The translations under genes and the position numbers were made by a program. A stretch of DNA of 64,000 nt from contig CAWESK010000009.1 in NCBI GenBank assembly GCA_963811685.1, forward strand, positions 1 through 64,000, in the 5' to 3' direction. Below, one piece after another: positions 37,018 through 45,785 of the stretch (the first letter of the stretch is position 1; every line of letters starts with the position of its first letter). The notes beneath the pieces are model-generated. The model worked only from the letters and a program-made list of their open reading frames with translations. It was not told the origin of the DNA and ran no database searches. The DNA is from CAIWHR01 sp963811685. Lineage in GTDB: Bacteria; Pseudomonadota; Gammaproteobacteria; Burkholderiales; Casimicrobiaceae.

Positions 37018-37641
37018 ATGGACAGAAGCGGCGCGCTCATCGACCGGCTCGTTTCGTGGTCGCCCGTGCTGCTGCTGGGCGGCCTCGCCGCGCTCACGTA
37101 CTGGCTCGACGCGCAGGTGCAGGCGGACGGCGCGCGCCGCGACGGCACCGCGCGCCACGATGCCGACATGTACATCGAGAATTTCCGCGCCGTGAGCTTC
37201 GACGCCGACGGCGCGCTCCGGCAGTCGCTCGCCGCGCGGCGCGCCGAGCATCACCCGGACGACGAAAGCGTCGATTTCACGGCGCCGTCGCTCGCGATCA
37301 CCGATCCGGGCCGGCCGCGGATGGCGATCACCGCCGATGCGGGAACGCTGTCCGGGGACCGCGAGACCGTCACCTTCCGCGGCAACGTCCGCGGGACGCG
37401 CGACGCGCTGCCCGACGACGCGCCGGCGAGCAACGACCCCAAGGGCCCGATCACGTTCACCGCGGAAACGCTGCGCGTCGTCCCGAAGAAAGGGCGGGCC
37501 GAGACCGACGGCCCGGTGACGGTCGAGGAGCCGCGTGGAATAATCAATGCCGTCGGGATGGCCATCGACAACGAGGCGCACACGATCAAGCTCAAGTCCG
37601 GCATCCACGGCACGCTGTCGCCCGAGATCGCACCCAAGTGA
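37018..37641 (+). CDS. lptC: LPS export protein LptC
   Basis: A 207-residue bitopic protein. The N-terminal TM (about 13-32, WSPVLLLGGLAALTYWL) is followed by a periplasmic beta-jellyroll (MYIENFRAVSFDADG, GTLSGDRETVTFRGNVRGTR). It receives LPS from the LptB2FG extractor and passes it to LptA. The start is set at MDRSGAL. The stop overlaps the lptA GTG. Confidence 0.9.
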   Translation: MDRSGALIDRLVSWSPVLLLGGLAALTYWLDAQVQADGARRDGTARHDADMYIENFRAVSFDADGALRQSLAARRAEHHPDDESVDFTAPSLAITDPGRPRMAITADAGTLSGDRETVTFRGNVRGTRDALPDDAPASNDPKGPITFTAETLRVVPKKGRAETDGPVTVEEPRGIINAVGMAIDNEAHTIKLKSGIHGTLSPEIAPK

Positions 37642-38306
37642 ATCCCGTCCCCGTACCGCTGCGCTTTGCATCCGTCGCGCTGGCGCTGCTCGTGCTGGCA
37701 TGCGCGCTCGGGCCGGCGCCGGCGCGCGCCGAAAAAGCCGACCGCGAGAAGCCGATCAATTATTCGGCCGACACCGGCGACGTCAACTACCAGACGAAAG
37801 TCGGATCGCTCGCCGGGAGCGTCATCATCACGCAGGGAACGCTGACCATACGCGCCGACCGGATGGTCTTTCGCCAGAACCCCGACAACTCGATGATGGT
37901 CACCGCGTACGGCAATCCGGTGAGCTTCCGGCAGAAGCGCGACGGCTTCGACGAATACTACGAAGGCTTCGCGCAGCGCGTCGAGTACGACGGCGCGAAG
38001 GAATTCGTCGAGCTCTTCGACCGCGCGCTGCTGCGCCGCGGCCAGGACGAGATCCGCAGCAATTACATTTCATACAGCTCGGCCACCGAGATCTTCAAGG
38101 CCGAGGGCCGTCCGGGCTCGACGCCGCCGTCCGATGCGGGACCCGGGCCGCGCGTGCGCGGCGTGTTCCAGCCGAAGTCCGACACTCCGCTCCTGCCCAC
38201 GGGAAAGGATGCCGCCAAGGCCGGCGACAAGAGCGCGCCGGCCGTCGCGCCGCCGGCCGCCACGCTGAAGCCTGCCGGCGAGCTCGCTCCGACACCCGTC
38301 AAATGA
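37638..38306 (+). CDS. lptA: LPS transport periplasmic protein LptA
   Basis: A 222-residue protein. Its GTG start overlaps the lptC stop (GTGA). A Sec signal (cleavage near ARA-EK, about 33) precedes the OstA-fold repeats (INYSADTGDVNYQTKVGSLAGSVIITQGTLTIRADRM, VTAYGNPVSFRQKRDGF), cited by key segments. It bridges the periplasm between LptC and LptD. The Pro/Ala-rich tail (about 175-222) is low complexity. Confidence 0.92.
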   Translation: MNPVPVPLRFASVALALLVLACALGPAPARAEKADREKPINYSADTGDVNYQTKVGSLAGSVIITQGTLTIRADRMVFRQNPDNSMMVTAYGNPVSFRQKRDGFDEYYEGFAQRVEYDGAKEFVELFDRALLRRGQDEIRSNYISYSSATEIFKAEGRPGSTPPSDAGPGPRVRGVFQPKSDTPLLPTGKDAAKAGDKSAPAVAPPAATLKPAGELAPTPVK

Positions 38307-39061
38307 CGCCCGATGCCGGCGTTGAGGAACGGCGCGCGGTGAGCAGGCTCGCGGTCGCGCGCCTCGAGAAGCGCTACAAGGCGCGCACGGTGGTCCACGA
38401 CGTGTCGCTCGACGTCGGCAGCGGCGAAGTCGTCGGACTCCTCGGACCGAACGGCGCCGGCAAGACGACCTGCTTCTACATGATCGTCGGTCTCGTCGCC
38501 GCCGATGGCGGGCGCATCGAGCTCGACGGCCGCGACCTGTCGCGCCTGCCGATCCATACGCGCGCGCGGCTTGGCCTCTCGTACCTGCCGCAGGAGGCGT
38601 CGATCTTCCGCAAGCTCTCGGTGTCGCAGAACGTGCGCGCGATCCTGGAATTGCAGAATCTCGACCCCGATGCCTTATCCAACCGGCTCGACGCGCTGCT
38701 CGAGGATCTTTCGATCTCGCATCTCGCCGACGCTCCCGCGCTGTCGCTGTCCGGCGGCGAGCGCCGTCGCGTCGAGATCGCCCGCGCGCTGGCGACCCGG
38801 CCGCGTTTCATCCTGCTGGACGAGCCGTTCGCCGGAGTCGACCCGATCGCGGTGATCGACATCCAGAAGATCATCGGCTTCCTCAAGGAGCGCGGCATCG
38901 GCGTGCTCATCACCGACCACAATGTGCGCGAAACGCTCGGCATCTGCGACCGGGCGTATATTATCAACGAGGGCCGGGTGCTGGCCTCGGGAGCGCCGGG
39001 CGAGATTGTCTATAATGAAGACGTGCGCAAGGTCTATCTCGGCGAGCACTTCCGCCTCTGA
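38303..39061 (+). CDS. lptB: LPS export ABC transporter ATPase LptB
   Basis: A 252-residue ATPase. Walker A is LLGPNGAGKTTCFYMIVG, the signature LSLSGGERRRVEIARAL, Walker B FILLDEPFAGVDPI, and the switch ITDHNVRETL. The C-terminal YLGEHFRL is characteristic of LptB. It drives LPS extraction with LptFG, which are not in this window. It is coupled to lptA by ATGA. Confidence 0.95.
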   Translation: MTPDAGVEERRAVSRLAVARLEKRYKARTVVHDVSLDVGSGEVVGLLGPNGAGKTTCFYMIVGLVAADGGRIELDGRDLSRLPIHTRARLGLSYLPQEASIFRKLSVSQNVRAILELQNLDPDALSNRLDALLEDLSISHLADAPALSLSGGERRRVEIARALATRPRFILLDEPFAGVDPIAVIDIQKIIGFLKERGIGVLITDHNVRETLGICDRAYIINEGRVLASGAPGEIVYNEDVRKVYLGEHFRL

Positions 39062-39079
39062 GCCGACGCCGCGAACCGC

Positions 39080-40564
39080 ATGAAGCAAACCCTCCAGCTC
39101 AAGCTTTCGCAGCATCTGACGCTGACGCCGCAGCTGCAGCAGTCGATTCGCCTGCTGCAGCTGTCGACGATCGAGCTCAACGCGGAAGTCGAACGGATGC
39201 TGCAGGAGAATCCGCTGCTCGAAAAAGCCGACGGCGACGATGAATCGCCTGCGGGCCTCTCCCCTCCCGCCGGAAAAGACTCCACCCCCGAATCGGATGC
39301 ACCCGCGGAACGCGCCGGCGACCGGGACGCGCCTGCCGAGCGCACCTCCTCTTCCGAAACCCGCGAGGACGGGGAAGGCGTCGACCGTTCGGACTTCGAA
39401 GACTATTCGTCCGGCGATTCCGACTGGGGCACCGGCAGCGCGGGGGACGACGACGACGGATTCTTCCCGCAGCAGGTTGCCGCAAGTTCGCTGCGCGACC
39501 ACCTGTTGCGCCAGCTGGCGGAGCTCAATCTGCCGCTGCGCGACCGGCAGATCGTCGCGTCGCTGATCGATGCGCTCGACGACGACGGCTACCTCCACAC
39601 CTCGCTCGAGGAGATCGCGGAGCTCTTTCCCGAAGAGCTCGACATCGATCCGGACGAGCTCTCGATCGCCCTTCGCTACGTGCAGAGCTTCGAGCCCGCC
39701 GGCATCGGCGCGCGCGACGCGTCCGAGTGCCTGATGCTGCAGTTGAAGGCGCTGCCGCCGACGACACCGCTGCGCGCCGAGGCAATGCAGCTCGTCGCCG
39801 AGCACCTTCCGCTGCTCGCCGCGCGCGACTTCACGAAGCTGAAACGGCTGCTGCACTGCGACGACACGGCGGTGCGTGCCGTTCGCTCGCTCATCATGAG
39901 CTTGAGTCCGCGCCCCGGCGCATCGTTCGCGAAATCCGAGGCGAACTATGTGATCCCGGACGTTGTCGTACGGAAGTACCGGGGCAAGTGGACGGCAGCG
40001 CTCAACGAGGCGGCGATGCCGAAGCTGCGTCTCAACCGCATCTACGCCGACATCCTCACGCGCAACCGGGACACGTCGAACCAGCAGCTCGCGGCGCAGC
40101 TGCAGGAGGCGAAGTGGCTGATCCGCAACGTCCAGCAGCGCTTCGAGACGATCCTCCGTGTCGCCCAGGCGATCGTCGAGCGCCAGCGGCGCTTTTTCGA
40201 GCATGGCGACGTCGCGATGCGGCCGATGGTGCTGCGCGAGATCGCCGACATGCTCGACCTCCACGAGTCGACCATCTCCCGGGTCACGACGCAGAAATTC
40301 ATGCTCACCCCGCGCGGCACGTACGAGCTCAAGTATTTCTTCGGCAGCCACGTGGCCACCGACACCGGAGGCGCGGCGTCGGCGACGGCGATCCGCGCGC
40401 TGATCAAGCAGCTGATCGGCGCCGAAGACCCGGCGACGCCGCTGACCGACAGCAAGATCGCCGACCTGCTCGGCGAACAGGGCATCCTGGTCGCGCGCCG
40501 CACGATTGCAAAATACCGGGAGGCGCTGTCGATACCTCCCGTCAACATGCGGCGGGCCCCCTGA
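39080..40564 (+). CDS. rpoN: RNA polymerase sigma-54 factor
   Basis: A 494-residue sigma factor for enhancer-dependent promoters. The N-terminal Gln/Leu-rich region I (LQLKLSQHLTLTPQLQQSIRLL) is followed by an acidic linker (about 50-130) and the core-binding region. The helix-turn-helix includes HESTISRVTTQKFMLTPRGTYELKYFF. The C-terminal RpoN box reads VARRTIAKYREALSI. It follows lptB and precedes hpf, as in most proteobacteria. Confidence 0.96.
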   Translation: MKQTLQLKLSQHLTLTPQLQQSIRLLQLSTIELNAEVERMLQENPLLEKADGDDESPAGLSPPAGKDSTPESDAPAERAGDRDAPAERTSSSETREDGEGVDRSDFEDYSSGDSDWGTGSAGDDDDGFFPQQVAASSLRDHLLRQLAELNLPLRDRQIVASLIDALDDDGYLHTSLEEIAELFPEELDIDPDELSIALRYVQSFEPAGIGARDASECLMLQLKALPPTTPLRAEAMQLVAEHLPLLAARDFTKLKRLLHCDDTAVRAVRSLIMSLSPRPGASFAKSEANYVIPDVVVRKYRGKWTAALNEAAMPKLRLNRIYADILTRNRDTSNQQLAAQLQEAKWLIRNVQQRFETILRVAQAIVERQRRFFEHGDVAMRPMVLREIADMLDLHESTISRVTTQKFMLTPRGTYELKYFFGSHVATDTGGAASATAIRALIKQLIGAEDPATPLTDSKIADLLGEQGILVARRTIAKYREALSIPPVNMRRAP

Positions 40565-40611
40565 CTCCGCACTGCGCCGCGGCGGCACCGCCGTACACCA
40601 AGGAGCGTGTG

Positions 40612-40989
40612 ATGAACCTGAACCTGACCGGCAATCACCTCGACATCACGCCCGCGTTGCGCGACTACGTCGTCGCCAAGCTCGACCGCATCACGCGGCA
40701 CTTCGACCACGTGATCGACGTGAACGTGGTGCTCGCCGTCGACAAGCTTCAGCACAAGGTGGAGGTGAATCTGCACACGCGCGGCAAGGACATCCATGTC
40801 GAGGCGATCGAGGCCGACATGTACGCGGCCGTCGACATGCTGATCGACAAGCTGGACCGGCAGGTGGTGAAGCACAAGGAAAAGCTCACGGGACAGCGCC
40901 ACGAAGGCCCCGGGATCAAGCGCGACGCTCCCGCCGCCGACGTGCCGCTCGCGCCGACCGCCGGCGCGACCGGGGCCGCCAACGGGTAA
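40612..40989 (+). CDS. hpf: Ribosome hibernation-promoting factor (HPF/RaiA family)
   Basis: A 125-residue S30AE-domain protein (MNLNLTGNHLDITPALRDYV, KLDRITRHFDHVI, EAIEADMYAAVDMLIDKLDRQVVKHKEK). It binds the 30S decoding region in stationary phase. The tail after residue 100 is Ala/Pro rich and lacks the long-HPF C-terminal domain. AAGGAG lies 6 nt before the ATG. Confidence 0.93.
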   Translation: MNLNLTGNHLDITPALRDYVVAKLDRITRHFDHVIDVNVVLAVDKLQHKVEVNLHTRGKDIHVEAIEADMYAAVDMLIDKLDRQVVKHKEKLTGQRHEGPGIKRDAPAADVPLAPTAGATGAANG

Positions 40990-41039
40990 CTCCCCGCGGG
41001 GCCGACCCACCTCGGCGCGCGATCCCTCGCCCCGCCCCG

Positions 41040-41495
41040 ATGAATCCGATCGCCGAGCTCTTGCCCGCGACGAACGTCCTTGCCGATCTCGACGCCGGAT
41101 CGAAGAGCGAACTGTTCGCCGCATTCGGCCGCCTGTTCGAGAACGGCAACGGCGTGACGCGCGATGCGGTCGCGGGCAGCCTGCACGCGCGCGAGAAGCT
41201 GGGCTCGACGGGCCTTGGGCAGGGAATCGCCATACCTCACGGCCGCATCAAGGGGCTGCGCGAAGCGCGTGGCGCGTTCGCCCGCCTCAAGTCCCCGATC
41301 GCATTCGATGCGCCGGATGGCCGGCCGGTGGGGAGCGTGTTCGTGCTGCTCGTGCCCGAGCATGCGACCGAGCAACATCTGCAGCTCCTGTCCGAGCTCG
41401 CGCAGATGTTCTCCGAGAAGCGTTTCCGCGAAGCCCTCGCCGGCGCGCCCGACGCTGCGGCGTTGTACGAATTGTTCCGCAACTGGTCCGCATGA
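41040..41495 (+). CDS. ptsN: PTS-Ntr EIIA component
   Basis: A 151-residue EIIA(Ntr) protein. The phosphorylatable histidine H68 lies in GIAIPHGRI. EKLGSTGLGQG and LVPEHATEQHLQLLSELAQMF are family motifs. It takes phosphate from EI(Ntr)/NPr and regulates potassium and nitrogen functions rather than sugar uptake. Confidence 0.93.
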   Translation: MNPIAELLPATNVLADLDAGSKSELFAAFGRLFENGNGVTRDAVAGSLHAREKLGSTGLGQGIAIPHGRIKGLREARGAFARLKSPIAFDAPDGRPVGSVFVLLVPEHATEQHLQLLSELAQMFSEKRFREALAGAPDAAALYELFRNWSA

Positions 41496-41511
41496 GCGCA
41501 CGGAGTCGCCG

Positions 41512-42474
41512 ATGACCGGACCCGGCAGCATGATGCGGCAGGTCAGCGTCGAGAAATTCTTCAACGACAACGAGATGCGGCTCGGCTTGTCGTGGCTCGC
41601 GGGGCGTCAGGGCGGCAGCCGCGTGCTGACGGGCGATGCGGCGCTGCGTCCGACGATCGGCCAGGTCGGACACATGAACTTCATCCACCCGTTCAGGATC
41701 CAGATCCTGGGCGCGGCGGAGATGGCGTGGCTCCGCGCCCTTCCCGAAGACGCGCTGCGGGACTCGATCGCGCGTCTGTTCACGACCGAGCTCGTCGCGA
41801 TCGTCGTGGCCAACGGCGAGGATGTGCTGCCGTACGTCCGCGAAAAGTGCGAGACCCACCACATCGCTCTCTTCTCGTCGGCGCAGCCGTCGCCGCATCT
41901 GGTCGAGGTGATCCGCCTCTATCTGTCGCGCGTGCTGGCGGAGTCGACGACGCTGCACGGCGTTTTCCTCGACGTCCTCGAGATGGGGGTGCTCATCACC
42001 GGCGCCTCGGCGATCGGCAAGAGCGAGCTCGCGCTGGAGCTCATCTCGCGCGGCAACGGGCTCGTCGCAGACGACATCGTCGAGATCTACCGCATCTCGC
42101 CGGATACGCTGGAAGGCCGCTGTCCTGGCGTGCTGCGGGACTTCCTCGAGGTGCGCGGGATCGGGATCCTCAACATCCGGACGATCTTCGGCGAGACCGC
42201 CGTGCGCCCGCGCAAGCTGCTGAAGCTGATGGTCCATCTCGAGGACCACGGCAACGAAGCCTTTTCCGAGCTCGACCGGCTGCAGGTGAACGCGACCTAC
42301 CAGGAGATTCTCGACGTCCCCGTGCGGAAGGTGACGATCCCCGTCGCCGCGGGCCGCAACCTCGCCGTGCTGGTCGAGGCGGCCGTCCGCAATTTCGTGC
42401 TGAACCAGCGCGGCATCGACAGCACGAAGGAATTCATCGAGAGGCAGCAGAAGCTGATGGACGAGGGCGACTGA
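41512..42474 (+). CDS. hprK: HPr kinase/phosphorylase
   Basis: A 320-residue enzyme that phosphorylates and dephosphorylates HPr on serine. Walker A is GASAIGKSELALELI, the catalytic aspartate pair LVADDIVEIYR, and the signature EVRGIGILNIRTIFG. It sits between ptsN and rapZ, the usual betaproteobacterial order. The start is placed 17 bp after ptsN. Confidence 0.95.
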   Translation: MTGPGSMMRQVSVEKFFNDNEMRLGLSWLAGRQGGSRVLTGDAALRPTIGQVGHMNFIHPFRIQILGAAEMAWLRALPEDALRDSIARLFTTELVAIVVANGEDVLPYVREKCETHHIALFSSAQPSPHLVEVIRLYLSRVLAESTTLHGVFLDVLEMGVLITGASAIGKSELALELISRGNGLVADDIVEIYRISPDTLEGRCPGVLRDFLEVRGIGILNIRTIFGETAVRPRKLLKLMVHLEDHGNEAFSELDRLQVNATYQEILDVPVRKVTIPVAAGRNLAVLVEAAVRNFVLNQRGIDSTKEFIERQQKLMDEGD

Positions 42475-42516
42475 GTTTCCGCCCGCCAATCCGCTGCTTT
42501 CATCGGCGCTGAGATA

Positions 42517-42784
42517 AGGGCCTGTTCACACTATGGGCGCAAACGCGAACGGGTGGCATGGGCCGGCAATCAAGGCGGACGAGGAAGCGAAGACCGGGCG
42601 TCTTCGCAAGGAGGACAACGCAGAGTGCCGGCCCAGGCCGCCCGTTCCCTTCGGGTTGCTGCTGAAAACGCCCATCGCTGCGTTGCAAAGTCTCGCCGGA
42701 CATCTCGTCCGCCTTCGCCTTCGCGCCTTGCGCTGGGCGTTTTCGGCCGTGCAACGCGTTGGTGTCCATCGCTGAACAGGCCCT
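42517..42784. mobile_element. 268-bp MITE-like palindromic element with 12-bp terminal inverted repeats
   Basis: The hprK-rapZ gap is filled by a sequence whose ends, AGGGCCTGTTCA (42517-42528) and TGAACAGGCCCT (42773-42784), are perfect inverted repeats. The similarity continues inward imperfectly (ATGGGCGCAAACGCG against ATGGACACCAACGCG) and the AAGGCGGACGAG motif recurs in inverted orientation. TAA flanks both ends if the repeat starts at GGG, a possible 3-bp target duplication. There is no transposase; a minus-strand 89-codon frame inside is not credible as a gene. The element ends 2 bp before the rapZ ATG. The core of the end repeat recurs at 51176-51197. Confidence 0.65.
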
Positions 42785-42786
42785 AA

Positions 42787-43623
42787 ATGGACCTTCTGCT
42801 GATCGGCGGCGTCTCCGGCTCCGGCAAGAGCGTCGCGCTCGCGGCGCTCGAGGATTCCGGCTATTACGCCGTCAATAACCTTCCGCTGCCGCTTGTCGCC
42901 GACACGGCGGACTATCTCGCCAAGGCGAATCGCGATCGCGTCGCGATCGCCCTCGACGTCAAGACCGCGCCGGGGCTGACCGCTCTGCCTGAGGCAATCG
43001 CGAAGCTCAAGTCCGCGGGCTGGAACGTGCGCTTCCTCTACCTCGATGCGAAGACGCCCACGCTCGTCAAGCGCTTTTCCGAGACGCGGCGGCGCCACCC
43101 GTTCTCGACGGAGACGCGAACGCTGACCGAGGCGATCGAGTACGAGCGCGGGCTCCTCGACGAAGTGCGGCCGCTGGGCTTCGCCTTCGACACGAGCGAA
43201 CTGCCGGCCGCCGCGCTCCGCGCGTGGATCAAGGATTTCATCAGCGTCGACGCGACACGGCTCACGCTGCTCTTCGAATCCTTTGGCTTCAAGCACGGCG
43301 TTCCGCTGGACGCCGATCTCGTGTTCGACGTGCGCTGCCTGCCGAACCCGCATTACGAGCCCGCGTTGCAGGCGCAAACCGGCCGCGACGCCGACGTCGT
43401 CGATTTTCTCGAAAAGCTCCCCGAAGTCCAGCGCATGTACAACGACATCTATCACTTCGTCGCAAGCTGGCTTCCCGACTACGCGCGGGACAATCGCAAT
43501 TACCTGACGGTCGCGATCGGCTGCACCGGAGGCCACCATCGCTCCGTGTATCTCGTCGAGCGGCTGGCGCGCACGTTCTCGCCGCGCTACCAGGTGCAGA
43601 CTCGGCATCGCGAGCTTTCCTAG
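42787..43623 (+). CDS. rapZ: RNase adapter RapZ
   Basis: A 278-residue P-loop protein. Walker A is GGVSGSGKSVALAAL. The C-terminal domain carries VAIGCTGGHHRSVYLVERLA and the DVRCLPNPHYEPALQAQTGRD segment. In E. coli it targets small RNAs controlling glucosamine-6-phosphate synthase. The ATG lies directly after the palindromic element, which leaves only a weak purine-rich site (ACAGG) upstream. Confidence 0.93.
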   Translation: MDLLLIGGVSGSGKSVALAALEDSGYYAVNNLPLPLVADTADYLAKANRDRVAIALDVKTAPGLTALPEAIAKLKSAGWNVRFLYLDAKTPTLVKRFSETRRRHPFSTETRTLTEAIEYERGLLDEVRPLGFAFDTSELPAAALRAWIKDFISVDATRLTLLFESFGFKHGVPLDADLVFDVRCLPNPHYEPALQAQTGRDADVVDFLEKLPEVQRMYNDIYHFVASWLPDYARDNRNYLTVAIGCTGGHHRSVYLVERLARTFSPRYQVQTRHRELS

Positions 43624-43640
43624 TCCGCTAGAATCCCGCG

Positions 43641-44291
43641 ATGAGCGCGCCGCGCACGATCATGCTCGCCTTCACCGGCGCCTCGGGAATGCCCTACGGT
43701 CTGCGGCTGCTCGAATGCCTGCTCGCCGCCGACACCCGCGTGTGGCTCGCGTATACGCCGGCGGCGCAGATCGTCGCGAAGCAGGAATGCGATCTCGTGC
43801 TGTCCACGCAGCCACGCGAGGCGGCGCGGCTCCTCGGCTCGCGCTTCGGCGCGCGCGACGGCCAGCTCACCGTTTTCGGCAACGATGACTGGAACGCGCC
43901 GGTCGCCTCCGGCTCGAACCCCGCCGATGCGATGGCGATCTGCCCGTGCACGATGGGCGCGCTGGCCGCGATCGCCGGCGGTCTCGCCGACAATCTCATC
44001 GAGCGCGCCGCCGACGTCATGCTGAAGGAACGGCGGCCGCTCGTGCTCGTGCCGCGCGAAACGCCGCTTTCCGCGATCCACCTCGAGAACATGCTGAAGC
44101 TCGCGCGCGCGGGCACCGCAATCGTTCCGCCGATCCCCGGTTTCTACGATCATCCCGAATCGATCGCCGATCTCGTCGACTTCGTCGTCGCGCGCGTTCT
44201 CGACCAGCTCGGCGTGCCGCACCGCCTCGGGCCGCGCTGGGGCGAGCGCCGCGGCGGCGCCGCCGACCTCCCCGATTCGCGGCCGGCCTGA
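43641..44291 (+). CDS. ubiX: Flavin prenyltransferase UbiX
   Basis: A 216-residue flavoprotein-like fold. LAFTGASGMPYGLRLLECL, the ICPCTMGALAAIAGGLADNLIERAADVMLKERRPLVLVPRETPLS region (key residues CPCTMG and RETPLS), and HLENMLKLA are diagnostic. It makes prenyl-FMN for UbiD-type decarboxylases in ubiquinone synthesis. The stop overlaps the next start (TGATG). Confidence 0.94.
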   Translation: MSAPRTIMLAFTGASGMPYGLRLLECLLAADTRVWLAYTPAAQIVAKQECDLVLSTQPREAARLLGSRFGARDGQLTVFGNDDWNAPVASGSNPADAMAICPCTMGALAAIAGGLADNLIERAADVMLKERRPLVLVPRETPLSAIHLENMLKLARAGTAIVPPIPGFYDHPESIADLVDFVVARVLDQLGVPHRLGPRWGERRGGAADLPDSRPA

Positions 44292-44920
44292 TGTGGAGCC
44301 TCGGCAAGGGCGATGCCGCGCGCGGGGCGTTCGACCTTCCGCTCTTTCCGTTGAACACGGTGCTCTTCCCCGGCGGCCTCCTGCCGCTGCGCATCTTCGA
44401 GCAGCGCTACATCGAGATGGCCAAGGCGTGCCTCAAGGACACCCGTCCCTTCGGCGTCTGCCTCATCACGCGCGGCGACGAGGTGGCGTCGGCGACCTCC
44501 AGCCCGCCCGCGTTCGCGACCGTCGGCACGCTGGCCACGCTGTCGGCATGGGACATGCCGCAGCTCGGCATCCTCCACGTCACCGCGTCCGGGGGCGAAC
44601 GCTTCCAGGTGCGGTCGCATCGTATCGAGGCGGATGGTCTCGTCGTAGCGGAAGTGGCCAGGATTCCGGTCGAGCCCGCGTTTGCGCTCCCCGAGCGCTT
44701 CCTGCCGCTTGCGAAGCTGCTTGAGCTCATGGCCACACGCGCCGGACCCCACCAGTTTCCCGAGACCCACGCCTACGACGACGCATCCTGGGTGGGCCAT
44801 CGGCTCGCCGAGCTGCTGCCGCTGCCGCTGTCGATCAAGCAGGGCATGCTCGAGATCAACGACGCCGACATGCGCTTGTCGCTGCTGCAGAAGTTCCTGC
44901 AGCAGCAGGGGCTTGTCTGA
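44291..44920 (+). CDS. LON N-terminal (substrate-binding) domain protein
   Basis: A 209-residue protein. DLPLFPLNTVLFPGGLLPLRIFEQRYIEM and LGILHVTASGGERFQVRSHR match the Lon substrate-binding domain. No AAA+ or protease domain follows, so it is not Lon itself. Stand-alone LON-domain proteins are common in proteobacteria and their role is unclear. It is translationally coupled to ubiX. Confidence 0.88.
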   Translation: MWSLGKGDAARGAFDLPLFPLNTVLFPGGLLPLRIFEQRYIEMAKACLKDTRPFGVCLITRGDEVASATSSPPAFATVGTLATLSAWDMPQLGILHVTASGGERFQVRSHRIEADGLVVAEVARIPVEPAFALPERFLPLAKLLELMATRAGPHQFPETHAYDDASWVGHRLAELLPLPLSIKQGMLEINDADMRLSLLQKFLQQQGLV

Positions 44921-44947
44921 CGAGGCGCCTGGTGCGCACCGGGCCGG

Positions 44948-44953
44948 TATAAT
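44948..44953 (+). promoter_or_regulatory. Putative -10 element for yebC
   Basis: A perfect TATAAT 36 bp before the yebC ATG. No recognisable -35 lies at 16-18 bp, so strength is uncertain. Confidence 0.4.
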
Positions 44954-44988
44954 TTGCGTCCCACAAGAGGTAACGGGACGGAGCGACC

Positions 44989-45714
44989 ATGGCTGGCCAC
45001 AGCAAATGGGCGAATATCAAGCACAAGAAGGCGGCCACCGACGCGAAGCGGGGCAAGATCTTCACGCGCCTCATCCGGGAAATCACCGTAGCGGCGAAAA
45101 TGGGCGGCGCCGATCCGTCGATGAACCCGCGGCTGCGCCTCGCGATCGACAAGGCCGTTGCGAACAACATGCCGAAGGACACGATCGAGCGCGCAGCCAA
45201 GCGCGGCGCCGGAGCGCAGGAAGGCGTCAGCTACGAGGAAATCCGCTACGAAGGCTACGGCATCAACGGCGCCGCGGTGATGGTCGATTGCCTGTCCGAC
45301 AACCGGACGCGGACAGTCGCCGACATCCGCCACGCATTCTCGAAACACGGCGGCAATCTCGGCACCGACGGCTCGGTCGCCTTCCTGTTCAAGCACTGCG
45401 GACAACTCATCTTTGCGCCGGGCACCAACGAGGACAAGCTGATGGAAGCCGCGCTCGACGCGGGCGCGGAGGACGTCATCAGCAACGACGACGGCAGCTT
45501 CGAAGTGGTCACGGGGCCCTACGATTTCGTGTCGGTGAAGGACGCGCTCGTCAAGTCCGGCTTCAAGCCCGAGTTCGCCGAGGTGACGATGAAGCCCGCG
45601 ACCGAGGTCGAGATGACCGGCGAGGACGCCGCGCGGATGCAAAAGCTGATCGACGCGATCGAGTCGCTCGACGACGTGCAGGACGTCTACACGACCGCCG
45701 TCATTGACGCCTGA
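44989..45714 (+). CDS. YebC/PmpR family protein (YebC type)
   Basis: A 241-residue protein. AGHSKWANIKHKKAATDAKRGKIFTRLIREI is the universal N-terminus, with YEGYGINGAAVMVDCLSDNRTRTVADIR and FEVVTGPYDF further on. Family members have been described as transcriptional regulators and, more recently, as translation factors for proline-rich stretches. GGACGGAG precedes the ATG. It lies upstream of ruvC as in many proteobacteria. Confidence 0.93.
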   Translation: MAGHSKWANIKHKKAATDAKRGKIFTRLIREITVAAKMGGADPSMNPRLRLAIDKAVANNMPKDTIERAAKRGAGAQEGVSYEEIRYEGYGINGAAVMVDCLSDNRTRTVADIRHAFSKHGGNLGTDGSVAFLFKHCGQLIFAPGTNEDKLMEAALDAGAEDVISNDDGSFEVVTGPYDFVSVKDALVKSGFKPEFAEVTMKPATEVEMTGEDAARMQKLIDAIESLDDVQDVYTTAVIDA

Positions 45715-45785
45715 CAACGCATTGCCATCCTCGCGCATCGCCGCCCTGCCCGGGCCCGCACCGAAACCCGTTCCTTCGCGGACGC

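Noticed and set aside
39009..39014. TATAAT hexamer near the end of lptB as an rpoN promoter
   Set aside because: It encodes part of the conserved IVYNED segment of LptB and has no -35; probably chance.
42500..42769. 89-codon minus-strand frame inside the hprK-rapZ gap
   Set aside because: It lies wholly within the palindromic element and follows its inverted-repeat structure; no ribosome site or domain.
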